The position numbers were made by a program, and so were the translations under genes. This document shows, one piece after another, positions 7,572-15,113 of a DNA stretch of 25,844 bases (positions within the stretch are counted from its first letter, which is position 1; each line of letters begins with the position of its first letter). The stretch is from Candidatus Bipolaricaulota bacterium (GTDB taxonomy: Bacteria; Bipolaricaulota; Bipolaricaulia; UBA7950; UBA9294): contig JAUWNS010000009.1 of the NCBI GenBank assembly GCA_030612485.1, positions 1 through 25,844 on the forward strand. The letters are read 5' to 3'. The notes beneath the pieces were generated by a model. The model was given only the letters and a program-made list of their open reading frames with translations, was not told where the DNA came from and did no database searches.

Positions 7572-8819
7572 TCAATATTGCCTTTCTATAGAAGCATATG
7601 CATCCATAAATTCTGATTTGTCTGCTGCAATGTTGATCATGGAAGGTAATGACCTATCGAGGGAATCAATATCTTTCAAACCATGTCCGGTCAGTACACA
7701 AACCACCCGTTCACCAGGATGGATAAAACCTTGTTCAAGGGCCTTAGGTAAGGCTGCTACACTGACAGCTGCCGCTGGTTCCGCAAGAATCGTTTCATCG
7801 GCTGCCAGAGATTTGCAGGCGCGCAGAATCGCCTCATCTGATACGGCCATGAACCCTCCTTTAGTTTCGCGGACCGCATGCAATGCCAGAGCACCACTTT
7901 CACCAGGGTCGTCGAGCGTTAGGGCAGCAGCAATGGTATTAGGTACATCTGATAATCTTGGGACACTGGGAAGGTTGCCGTCAAATGCTTTAACGATCGG
8001 ACAGCTCCCTGTGGGTTGAACTCCGATTAGGCGTGGAACACGCGAGATCATTCCCGCTCGATGTAATTCATCAAACCCCTTCCATATACCCGAGATTAGT
8101 GTGCCGGAGCCTACTGGCACGACCACTACATCTATATCAGCCAGCCCCTCTGACAGTTCATAGGCCAAGGTTTTGTAGCCATCCAAGATGAGTGGATTCC
8201 GTACAGCAACGGTGTTCATGAGGGGCCATCCCTTCTCTGCTGCCACACTTTCGGCCAAGGCCAAGACATCCGCCTCACGTTCTGCTTGTACAGCAAAAAC
8301 CGTAGCCCCATAGGCCCTGGTCATGAATGACTTTGCCCTAGTCCCCCCCTGGTACATGAGCACTACAGCGTGCACGCCGGCAAGTGCCGAGTACAGGGCG
8401 ACAGAACTTGCGGCATTCCCGCTGGACATCATGACTACAGTTTTAGCGGAAGGATCAAGTGCGCTTACCATTACAACTACACCACGATCCTTGAACGAAC
8501 CCGACGGGTTGGTCCCCTCATCCTTAAAGAACAGATCAATGCCCAATATGCCACCTACGTTCCTGCTCGCCAAGAGTGGAGTATTGCCTTCTCCCCTTGA
8601 CAGCTTCCGTGGCAACGGTGGCATCAGGGGTGAGAATCGCCAAACGCCAGGTTCATTATAAAGGCATGTTTCTATCCTCTTGTGCTTTATGAGTGCATAT
8701 TCAGAGAGAAGTAATCCCCTATCTTGTGCACAGTATTTAGTTCCCAAAGGATATAAAATGCCACATTTCTGACACCGCAAGCCCTTGAACAAGCTCTTGT
8801 GTTTTCCGTTAACTACCAT
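7572..8819 (-). CDS. Threonine synthase-like PLP enzyme with N-terminal zinc ribbon
   Basis: Fold-type II PLP enzyme, 415 aa from the ATG at 8819 (AAGGAG 11 bases upstream); an in-frame GTG at 8864 would add 15 residues but has no good ribosome site. The N-terminus carries a zinc-ribbon-like CQKC...C (residues 16, 19 and 30), with aspartate near where a fourth cysteine is often found. The PLP lysine is K110 in NPSGSFKDRG, followed by the phosphate-cradle-type SSGNAASS. The zinc ribbon and fold match bacterial threonine synthases, which convert O-phosphohomoserine to threonine. The setting among D-amino-acid and sugar-acid genes makes a degradative lyase or dehydratase on a hydroxy- or diamino acid equally plausible. 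I cannot decide from the sequence. Confidence 0.82.
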   Translation of the reverse strand: MVVNGKHKSLFKGLRCQKCGILYPLGTKYCAQDRGLLLSEYALIKHKRIETCLYNEPGVWRFSPLMPPLPRKLSRGEGNTPLLASRNVGGILGIDLFFKDEGTNPSGSFKDRGVVVMVSALDPSAKTVVMMSSGNAASSVALYSALAGVHAVVLMYQGGTRAKSFMTRAYGATVFAVQAEREADVLALAESVAAEKGWPLMNTVAVRNPLILDGYKTLAYELSEGLADIDVVVVPVGSGTLISGIWKGFDELHRAGMISRVPRLIGVQPTGSCPIVKAFDGNLPSVPRLSDVPNTIAAALTLDDPGESGALALHAVRETKGGFMAVSDEAILRACKSLAADETILAEPAAAVSVAALPKALEQGFIHPGERVVCVLTGHGLKDIDSLDRSLPSMINIAADKSEFMDAYASIERQY

Positions 8820-8932
8820 GGCGATAGCAACTCCTTCTACTTGTAGAAACAGGCTTCCCGACACAGTTCATCTGGTCTTCCACGCTCACCAACCTTCAAA
8901 GTAATCGCCATTTCACTAAGTAATATCAATCA

Positions 8933-8952
8933 GCTGCTCAAGCTTGAGCAGC
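8933..8952. repeat. Perfect 20-bp palindrome upstream of the threonine synthase-like gene
   Basis: GCTGCTCAAGCTTGAGCAGC reads identically on both strands. As RNA it can form an 8-bp stem with an AGCT loop, but no U-run follows on either strand, so it is not a standard terminator. It lies in the 233-base gap between the HpaI-type aldolase and the threonine synthase-like gene. A dimeric repressor operator is the simplest reading, though no promoter boxes were recognised beside it. Confidence 0.55.
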
Positions 8953-8954
8953 GC

Positions 8955-9056
8955 TTACCAACCGATCCGCATTGTTACGCTGTTATTGAGGTTTCTGGAA
9001 GTTTCACTCTCCTGATCCCGCTTTAGAACTGCACAACAGCTAGATGCGCTATTCAT
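8955..9056 (-). CDS. Possible 33-aa small ORF coupled to the HpaI-type aldolase
   Basis: ATG at 9056 overlaps the TGA of the aldolase gene (ATGA), with GAGGGA in front. It encodes 33 residues with two adjacent cysteines (SSCCAV) and stops at 8955, two bases before the perfect palindrome. No family recognised and no conservation tested. Support is only the coupling geometry and a plausible ribosome site, so it may simply be non-coding leader. Confidence 0.22.
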   Translation of the reverse strand: MNSASSCCAVLKRDQESETSRNLNNSVTMRIGW

Positions 9057-9829
9057 GCTTCCCTCAACTCGTGGACGATTCCTTTGCTGTGACTTATCAG
9101 CATGAAGAGTTCACTTGAGCATGCCACAAAGCGGAAACCGCGAGCAACCGCACTTCGCCCTGCTTTCGCATCCATGGTGAAGATTCCGGGGGTCACACCG
9201 TGTATGCGGCATCGATTGATAACCAGTTCCATGGCAGCTTGCACAGAAGGAGCATTAATGTCCCCGGGAACACCGAGCGCCACCGAGAGATCATAAGGAC
9301 CTACGAATGCTACATCCAATGCGCCCGATGCCAAGATATCATCCAGGTTCTCGATGGACTCTACAGTCTCGATCTGTCCGATTAGTAACGTATTGTCGTT
9401 CGCCTCACGCATGTAGAACGCCGTGTCAAGGAGCTGATAGTCGGTGTGTGCCGTCCCCAGCGACAAGCCCCGTTCACCCTGCGGCGGGTACTTAGATAGA
9501 GAATAAAGCCGCTCAACATCAGAACGGCATCGGATTGCAGGGAGCATGATCCCGGACGCCCCTGCCTCCAACGATCTCAGGACATTCGTTCGGGAGACCT
9601 CTGCTACCCTTACAAGTGGCGCCATATTCGCCGCCCGCGCGACAGTGGCCAACATAGCTACAGAATCGACCGTATGGGATCCATGCTCCATGTCAATCAG
9701 AACAAAGTCGAAACCAGCGTTGGCCATGATCTTAACAACGGATGGATGCACAATCTCGAACAGAAACGTGCCGAAAACAACTTTTCCCTCATGTAAGCGT
9801 GCCTTCAAGGAGATCATCGCTGAATTCAT
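9053..9829 (-). CDS. HpcH/HpaI family aldolase
   Basis: Class II (divalent-metal) pyruvate aldolase, 258 aa, of the HpcH/HpaI/GarL family, which reversibly cleaves 2-keto-3-deoxy or 4-hydroxy-2-keto acids to pyruvate plus an aldehyde. The catalytic set lines up with HpaI: H49 in DMEHG (base), R74 in LVRV, and metal ligands E154 in GQIETVES and D180 in VGPYDLS. The ATG overlaps the amidohydrolase stop by four bases (ATGA). A 2-keto-3-deoxy sugar acid made by the upstream ammonia-lyase would be a fitting substrate, in parallel with the KdgK/KDPG aldolase route. 4-Hydroxy-2-oxoheptanedioate or 2-keto-3-deoxyglucarate are the textbook substrates. Confidence 0.9.
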   Translation of the reverse strand: MNSAMISLKARLHEGKVVFGTFLFEIVHPSVVKIMANAGFDFVLIDMEHGSHTVDSVAMLATVARAANMAPLVRVAEVSRTNVLRSLEAGASGIMLPAIRCRSDVERLYSLSKYPPQGERGLSLGTAHTDYQLLDTAFYMREANDNTLLIGQIETVESIENLDDILASGALDVAFVGPYDLSVALGVPGDINAPSVQAAMELVINRCRIHGVTPGIFTMDAKAGRSAVARGFRFVACSSELFMLISHSKGIVHELREA

Positions 9830-11073
9830 AAGTCTCCACTCGCTGAGGCGTCACTAGCTCCGTGGCGTCGATTCTCCTCGATTCCACGGGGGGTTGATTC
9901 GCTCTTATGGTCTCCCACGATCACATAGAAGGGGTGTACAAAGCACGTCCCGCTAAACTGCGTCTGATGACAGGGATCGCCACCGCTGGTCATGTCATCG
10001 GGCGCCCCAGAATCGCTGAACTCAAAGCGACCTTTTTCCACGTCGAATACCGTGATATTGGCTGGGGCTCCCACCTGCAGGACGCCGTACTCAGAGGGAG
10101 CGACGACATGTCCAGGGTTGAGTGTAACCATGCGCACGACCTCCTCAAGGGAGAGGCCACAAGCAAGCATCTTCGACATCACAGCTGCCAGGCTCCATAC
10201 TGGACCATCAATGTTTGCTCCGTGCAGATCGGTACTGATGGAGAATGGTTTAAGCCCTTGCGCGATGGCCAATCGGGCCGACTCAACACTGAAGCTAGAT
10301 TCCCCATGACCAACATCGAGAAGCACTCCCTTGTCCACCGCTGCATGATACAGTGCAAGCACACGCTTCTGTCCATAACGTACGCTGTTGCCAACCTTTC
10401 CGTGGTAACAATGTGTGATGATATCCCCCGCCTCGAGAAGATCATCAATCATCTCTTCGAGAAACGCAGGAGGTTCGGCAATATGTACCATCAGCGGAAG
10501 ATCGAGATCAATTGCTAGTCGCTTGGCGGCACGTAATGGGTGAAGTCCGAAGTCCCTCAGGTACCGTCGTGATGCCATGATCTTGATCCCCTTGATTACG
10601 TCACGATGCTTCTCCACACATCGCATCGTCTTGAGCATATTGATGTTGGCATGCCCGTAGTCGAGATGCGCGTAGGAACCGATGTTGAGGAATGCATATA
10701 TCGGAAACGGGCTATGTTCGATGACATACTTGTAGAACCCGTAAAACATCTCTTCCCCGGCACTGCCAGCGTCCACAAGGGTTGTAACCCCAGCTGCCGG
10801 CCCAATAATGGCTGGGTTGAGGCCAAGATGCGAAACATCGTAAACGTGAGTATGAAGATCGATCCACCCTGGCGAGATGTACTTCCCTTCAATGTCCACG
10901 GTACATGAGTACGCAGCGGGATCGAGAGACTTCCCGACCTCGGCGATGCACCCACCCTTGATTCCCAAATCAAGAGCATTACAGCCTGGTTCAAGATCGC
11001 GGAACCCCATCGGGGTTCCACCTCTCAACAGAACACTCCGATTTGTGTCATCCGAAATCGCACTGTTTAGCAA
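9826..11073 (-). CDS. Amidohydrolase/deacetylase family metallohydrolase (copy 1)
   Basis: Amidohydrolase-superfamily enzyme, 415 aa, of the dihydroorotase-like amidohydrolase/deacetylase group often found beside SelA-like ammonia-lyases. Metal-site residues: H74 and H76 in DLHTHV, candidate carboxylated lysine K164 in GIKIMAS, H197 in MVHIAEPP, H221 in THCYHG, H256 in VGHGESSF and D282 in STDLHG. It probably removes an N-acyl or N-carbamoyl group in the cytoplasm. Start is a TTG with AAGGAG nine bases upstream, inside the end of a small upstream ORF; the later ATG would cut the conserved N-terminal strand. About 20 polar residues extend beyond the usual C-terminus. It is paralogous to the gene at 15114-16277. 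Confidence 0.85.
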   Translation of the reverse strand: MLNSAISDDTNRSVLLRGGTPMGFRDLEPGCNALDLGIKGGCIAEVGKSLDPAAYSCTVDIEGKYISPGWIDLHTHVYDVSHLGLNPAIIGPAAGVTTLVDAGSAGEEMFYGFYKYVIEHSPFPIYAFLNIGSYAHLDYGHANINMLKTMRCVEKHRDVIKGIKIMASRRYLRDFGLHPLRAAKRLAIDLDLPLMVHIAEPPAFLEEMIDDLLEAGDIITHCYHGKVGNSVRYGQKRVLALYHAAVDKGVLLDVGHGESSFSVESARLAIAQGLKPFSISTDLHGANIDGPVWSLAAVMSKMLACGLSLEEVVRMVTLNPGHVVAPSEYGVLQVGAPANITVFDVEKGRFEFSDSGAPDDMTSGGDPCHQTQFSGTCFVHPFYVIVGDHKSESTPRGIEENRRHGASDASASGDL

Positions 11074-11203
11074 TGTAATCTTCTCCTTGAATGAGCTTTA
11101 GCTTTGTGGTTTTGTTTTCGATTCCTCGATTTCCTCTTAATAGCAAAGCGAACTCAATCCTGTACGCTCCATCATCGCCTGAATCTAGCCCCTTGAAAGC
11201 CAT
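11048..11203 (-). CDS. Small ORF, 51 aa, unknown (overlaps amidohydrolase start)
   Basis: ATG at 11203 with GGAGG five bases upstream, 51 codons, stop at 11048. Begins MAFKGLDSGDDGAYRIEFAL and continues with alternating charged and hydrophobic residues. It overlaps the preceding small ORF by 19 bases and runs 26 bases into the following amidohydrolase, whose Shine-Dalgarno lies inside it. That arrangement is typical of translational coupling. No family recognised. It could be a genuine small protein, or an interrupted remnant together with its neighbour. Confidence 0.45.
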   Translation of the reverse strand: MAFKGLDSGDDGAYRIEFALLLRGNRGIENKTTKLKLIQGEDYIAKQCDFG

Positions 11204-11319
11204 TCATTCCTCCATCTCCTTTGAACGGGATCAATCGCCCTCTTCTTGTCTTCCGCGTAATTCCGGAGGGCATCAACTAGACTTCCCGTTTGCGAACCGC
11301 TATCCTCGACTTCATTCAT
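11185..11319 (-). CDS. Small ORF, 44 aa, unknown
   Basis: ATG at 11319 with GAGGTG nine bases upstream, 44 codons, stop at 11185. The product is highly charged, with a basic and tryptophan-containing C-terminal half (DKKRAIDPVQRRWRNEWLSR). It sits 53 bases after the creatininase-family gene and overlaps the next small ORF. Function unknown. The two ORFs occupy the only sizeable gap between the creatininase and amidohydrolase genes. Confidence 0.45.
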   Translation of the reverse strand: MNEVEDSGSQTGSLVDALRNYAEDKKRAIDPVQRRWRNEWLSRG

Positions 11320-11372
11320 GACGTTGCACCTCTGCAGTAGGACAATGAGTCATCGCCAATTTACAGGTCTCA

Positions 11373-12191
11373 TTACGGGCAGTGTGTTCCAAACTCACGA
11401 TACTCGCGGATCGGCAGCGAATGAAACTGGCGAATTAACATGATAAGGCGATCGATTGCAAGGGTAAGGATCGCCTTCCCCTTCTCCCTTGTCGCAACGT
11501 GAGCGTCTCCCATTATCCCCGTTCTATCGCGCGTGTCCCGGCGTCGTTCGGCAAAGGTGGCGAACCGGGCCGTCTCCGGGTCGAACGGGCTCATCAGTGG
11601 AACATCCGCTCTGATATGAGGTTTAGAGACCAGTTGTTCCCTTATGAACAGCTGGGTCGACGTCTCCCATTCTCCGCCGTGCCCAACGTCGGAGTCGCTA
11701 TCGCCGGATTTGAAGATCACGTCTTCAACTGAATCCCACCAGTTATATGCGACAGGAAACACGTTCCGCTCTGAAAGGATATCTCTAATCACCCTATTAG
11801 GAGCGGCGTTCCCACCATGGCCGTTTAATATCACGATCCGCTTGAAGCCGTTCTCCCAGATGCTCATACAGACATCTTCCAACAGATGGAGATACGTCTC
11901 CACGCGCAGGCTGATAGTTCCTGGAAATCCTTTGTTATAGTGCGCCAGACCCCACCACAATGGGGGAGCTACGAAGACCGGAAAGTCGTCCACCTGCTGC
12001 GCTGCACTCACCGAAATAAAGAACGGAACGCTGATATCCACATCCGCTGGGCAGTGGGGACCATGTTGTTCTATCGATCCTGTAGGAACGACAACAATCG
12101 GATTCTTATCCACTGCCTCCTCGAACTCGTGTCGCCACAGTTCCTGCCACAAGACCTTCTTGTTACTCCCGTTATACGAAACACTGAACAT
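11373..12191 (-). CDS. Creatininase family amidohydrolase
   Basis: Creatinine amidohydrolase-fold enzyme, 272 aa. Members hydrolyse cyclic amides or formamides using a two-metal site in the cytoplasm. The metal-binding residues are readable: E41, H43 and D52 in GSIEQHGPHCPADVDI, H125 in LNGHGGNA, and H171, E174 and E176 in GHGGEWETS. The start ATG has a G-rich GGGGG a few bases upstream, a weak ribosome site. It lies between the SelA-like gene and two small ORFs. In this cluster a lactam or N-acyl product of the transported compound is a sensible substrate, but the family is diverse and true creatininase activity is unlikely. Confidence 0.88.
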   Translation of the reverse strand: MFSVSYNGSNKKVLWQELWRHEFEEAVDKNPIVVVPTGSIEQHGPHCPADVDISVPFFISVSAAQQVDDFPVFVAPPLWWGLAHYNKGFPGTISLRVETYLHLLEDVCMSIWENGFKRIVILNGHGGNAAPNRVIRDILSERNVFPVAYNWWDSVEDVIFKSGDSDSDVGHGGEWETSTQLFIREQLVSKPHIRADVPLMSPFDPETARFATFAERRRDTRDRTGIMGDAHVATREKGKAILTLAIDRLIMLIRQFHSLPIREYREFGTHCP

Positions 12192-12255
12192 ACATCCCCC
12201 TTACCAATACCGAACCTCGGCATGCAAGCATGCACAATGTCACCACGGCAGGGCC

Positions 12256-13467
12256 TTACTCCGTGGGCTCCGGGACCCACCCCCGCAACTTCTGTACAAG
12301 AGTGTCCGCATCGTTGGGCCGACAGGCGTGATGTAAACGGATTGCCGCCTTCTCTCCTTCCGGCAGTTCAGCTACACGCCGAATCGCGGAAGCAACAAGC
12401 CGTGCTTCGTCGAGAGTGGAACAGGTCGGATCGAGGAAGAAGTAGCCTCCGTCGATTGTTTCGTTGTCTCGCACATAGATAGCCGGATCACCGGACTTGA
12501 GTTCATCCGCAATTTCAAATGCCTCCAATCCTACAACGCTCGCGTCTACTACCACCTTAACACGCTTCGTGGGACTCTCCGTCGGATCAGGCTCTAACGT
12601 GAGCGTTAATCCAGGAAGGCCTGATAGTCCATCAATAAAGACATCCAAAATCGTGTCTTGCTCTGCAAGAATGCTGACATGGTCCAATTGCTCCCAGCGC
12701 TCTAGCGCTGCGATGGCTCCGACAATGGATTCCTTCCCCACCTTCATTGCCCGTCCTATCCCATGATACTGGTGAAACAGACAAGCCTCTATCAGATCAG
12801 CGCGCCCGGCTACAATTCCAGATGTGGGACCTCCAAGGAACTTATGACCGCTGTAGCAAACGAGATCAGCTCCACGTTCGAAGAACACGCGCATGTTACT
12901 CTCAGATGCTGCATCTACGATCACAGGAACATCATGAGAGTGAGCAATACGAGAAAAAGTTTCTAGATTAATCAATCCATATTGAACTGTATGGTGCGAT
13001 ACAACGTATAAAGCAGCAGCAGTACGTTCGCTGATGGCTCCCTCCATCTGATAAGCTCCCGCTCGCGTTGCATCGCCAATCTCGCTTACTTGTGCACCGG
13101 AAAGCCGAACCATTTGTGGAATCGATCCACCAAACCAGATCGAATGCCCACGCTGAAGTATCACCTCATCTTTCATGCCAGCGGTATCTGGAAGCTGCTC
13201 TACCTTAGCCATGTTTGCGCCGGTCATGCACGCCGCCACCCCGATGGCGATACCGGCCGCTGAACACGCAGTCACAAACCCGGCTTCGCATCCGATGGCC
13301 CGTTGAATAACCCGGCATGCGTCACGTTGAAGCTCAACCATGTCGACAAACTTCGGAAGCACGAAAGCCATTGCTTCGATGACATCCTGTGACACCGACG
13401 AGGCTCCCAGGGCTGTCATCGTACCTGAAACGTTGATTACCTCCTTGAATTGGCGGTGCTTTATCAC
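12256..13467 (-). CDS. SelA-like PLP ammonia-lyase (D-glucosaminate-6-P ammonia-lyase/DgaE-type)
   Basis: Fold-type I PLP enzyme, 403 aa, of the SelA-like group that contains D-glucosaminate-6-phosphate ammonia-lyase (DgaE). The N-terminal VINVSGTMTALGASSVS, the PLP aspartate D185 in IVDAASES and the Schiff-base lysine K209 in CYSGHKFLGGPTSG are all present. True selenocysteine synthase is unlikely: the large tRNA-binding N-terminal domain is missing and no selB or selD gene is near. Expected reaction: loss of ammonia from a 2-amino-3-hydroxy acid to give a 2-keto-3-deoxy acid. The GTG start overlaps the D-aminoacylase stop by four bases (GTGA) and has GGGGAG upstream. With kdgK and the KDPG aldolase downstream, it probably feeds KDG into that route. 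Confidence 0.83.
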   Translation of the reverse strand: MIKHRQFKEVINVSGTMTALGASSVSQDVIEAMAFVLPKFVDMVELQRDACRVIQRAIGCEAGFVTACSAAGIAIGVAACMTGANMAKVEQLPDTAGMKDEVILQRGHSIWFGGSIPQMVRLSGAQVSEIGDATRAGAYQMEGAISERTAAALYVVSHHTVQYGLINLETFSRIAHSHDVPVIVDAASESNMRVFFERGADLVCYSGHKFLGGPTSGIVAGRADLIEACLFHQYHGIGRAMKVGKESIVGAIAALERWEQLDHVSILAEQDTILDVFIDGLSGLPGLTLTLEPDPTESPTKRVKVVVDASVVGLEAFEIADELKSGDPAIYVRDNETIDGGYFFLDPTCSTLDEARLVASAIRRVAELPEGEKAAIRLHHACRPNDADTLVQKLRGWVPEPTE

Positions 13468-15074
13468 ACGCGTCTCTCCCCTGTATCCGAGTTTGCAGGC
13501 CCAGCGAAATGCAGGACTTCCCCCGCCGAAATCAGGTTATCCTGACTGTGGGCTTTCACGATCTTGCCGTTAACAACCACGAAATCAATACCCCGAGATC
13601 TTTGCACCGGTAGCTCGTAGGTGGGTGTGTCGAGTATGGTTTCTGGATCGAAGATCAACATATCAGCATTTTTCCCTTCGGCAAGAACACCACGGTTGCT
13701 TAGCCCTAACGTTTGCGCTGTAAGGCTGGTCATCCGCCGGATTGCTTCCTCAATAGAGAAGACCTTTTCTTCCCGCACGTATTTTCTAATCATACGCGGG
13801 AACGTCCCAAAGGTACGAGGATGGTTGTGTGCCACCTCTTCGGTGAAAACCCCGTCAGTACCTACCATAGCATGCGGCCAGATAGCCGCGGCACGCAGGT
13901 CTTCTTCCGTCTTGCCGAAGTATAGCGCGGAAACCGAGGTCCCATAGTCCATCAGCAGATCCATCGCTACGTCGCGAGGATCTTTCTCCCATAGATTAGC
14001 TAGAGTCAGAATACTACGTCCCTTCAAAGCCTCATCTTTTATCGACCACAGAACGATATCCCCCCACTTAAAGTAGTGCTCAACCACATCTCCCATATAG
14101 GTCTTGATTCTCTCCCTGACATGCACATCCTGCAGCCGCTCTTTAATCGCTTCGACTCCACCTCCTAATGCCCATGCAGGAAATAGAGGTGTCAGGGGCC
14201 CTTGGCCAGCAAGATAGGGGTATTGGTCGCATGTTACTTCTACACCGGCGTCTCTAGCCTGTTCCATAAGGTCAAGAACTGCTTTTAGATTATGCTTTGG
14301 ATTAGGACGTATTTGCAGATGCGCAATGTGAACGCGCACACCAGAACGTTTTCCGATCTCAATAGCTTCCCTCACTCCCCTTCCAACGTCGTACGTGTTA
14401 TCCCGCACGTGAGTCGCATACAAACCACCGTAGCGGGCAACTACTTTGCAGAGAGTTGTCAGTTCCTCAGTAGTGGCTTGACACTGTGGAGGATAAGCAA
14501 GCCCTGTAGTAAACCCGAAGGCACCAGCATCCATGGCTTCCTGCAGTACCTTGCACATCAGCCCTAACTCATTCTTGCTGGGTTCCTTGTCCGATACACC
14601 CATTACCGCCATTCGAATCGGGCCATATCCAACAAAGGCTGCAACGTTCGTACCTAGAGTTTGTCGCGCGAGAACCGATAAGTACTCGGAAAATGTTCGC
14701 CATTGCCACTTCAGCGTCGCGATACCACCAAGCATTTCGCTAACATTAAGATCTTCCCATTCTTTGGAGACTGGTGCTGCTGAGAATCCGCAATGTCCGA
14801 TGGTTTGAGTTGTAACTCCTTGCCATACCTTATCTTCTGAGAACGGCCGTTGAACCAGAGTGAAGTCTCCATGTGAATGGATATCAATAAACCCTGGACA
14901 AACGACCTTTCCGTTAGCATCCAGGATCTGTGAAGCCTCCCGTTGATCTACGTGGTCACTGGCGGCATTGCTTATAGTCGCGATTAATCCATCCTTAATA
15001 CCCACCGTTCCTCTAAACCCGGGGGCGCCGGTACCATCAATTACCAGACCATTCTTGATAAGTATGTCGAACAT
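13464..15074 (-). CDS. N-acyl-D-amino-acid deacylase (D-aminoacylase)
   Basis: Zinc amidohydrolase, 536 aa, that removes the N-acyl group from N-acyl-D-amino acids. The D-aminoacylase metal set is visible: H66 and H68 in DIHSHGD, the bridging cysteine C95 in IGHCGFS (cysteine instead of carboxylated lysine is a hallmark of this family), H222 in THVRD, H252 in IAHLQ and the catalytic D407 in VGTDGVF. Length and the C-terminal strand (SRGIDFVVVNGKIV) fit the family. The ATG has a strong AAAGGAGG. It overlaps the SelA-like ammonia-lyase by four bases, suggesting the deacylated amine passes directly to that enzyme. N-acyl-D-glutamate/aspartate deacylases and N-acetyl-D-amino sugar acids are possible substrates. 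Confidence 0.92.
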   Translation of the reverse strand: MFDILIKNGLVIDGTGAPGFRGTVGIKDGLIATISNAASDHVDQREASQILDANGKVVCPGFIDIHSHGDFTLVQRPFSEDKVWQGVTTQTIGHCGFSAAPVSKEWEDLNVSEMLGGIATLKWQWRTFSEYLSVLARQTLGTNVAAFVGYGPIRMAVMGVSDKEPSKNELGLMCKVLQEAMDAGAFGFTTGLAYPPQCQATTEELTTLCKVVARYGGLYATHVRDNTYDVGRGVREAIEIGKRSGVRVHIAHLQIRPNPKHNLKAVLDLMEQARDAGVEVTCDQYPYLAGQGPLTPLFPAWALGGGVEAIKERLQDVHVRERIKTYMGDVVEHYFKWGDIVLWSIKDEALKGRSILTLANLWEKDPRDVAMDLLMDYGTSVSALYFGKTEEDLRAAAIWPHAMVGTDGVFTEEVAHNHPRTFGTFPRMIRKYVREEKVFSIEEAIRRMTSLTAQTLGLSNRGVLAEGKNADMLIFDPETILDTPTYELPVQRSRGIDFVVVNGKIVKAHSQDNLISAGEVLHFAGPANSDTGERRV

Positions 15075-15113
15075 GTAGGCCTCCTTTATAGATGGTGTGG
15101 AAACGAACTTTCA

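Noticed and set aside
8820..8891. 24-codon ORF starting at an ATG before the threonine synthase-like gene
   Set aside because: No ribosome site in front of it. Its end overlaps the real gene's Shine-Dalgarno, and no attenuator structure connects the two.
9826..10007. Frameshift near the C-terminus of the copy 1 amidohydrolase
   Set aside because: The odd tail still aligns as FVHPFYVIVGDHKS with the final strand of copy 2 (FTPIATFKGG) in the same frame, so it is a divergent end plus short extension, not a frameshift.
12256..13467. Selenocysteine synthase (SelA) and thus a selenoprotein system
   Set aside because: The protein lacks the SelA N-terminal tRNA-binding domain, and there is no selB, selD or tRNA-Sec in the window. 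The ammonia-lyase branch is a better match.
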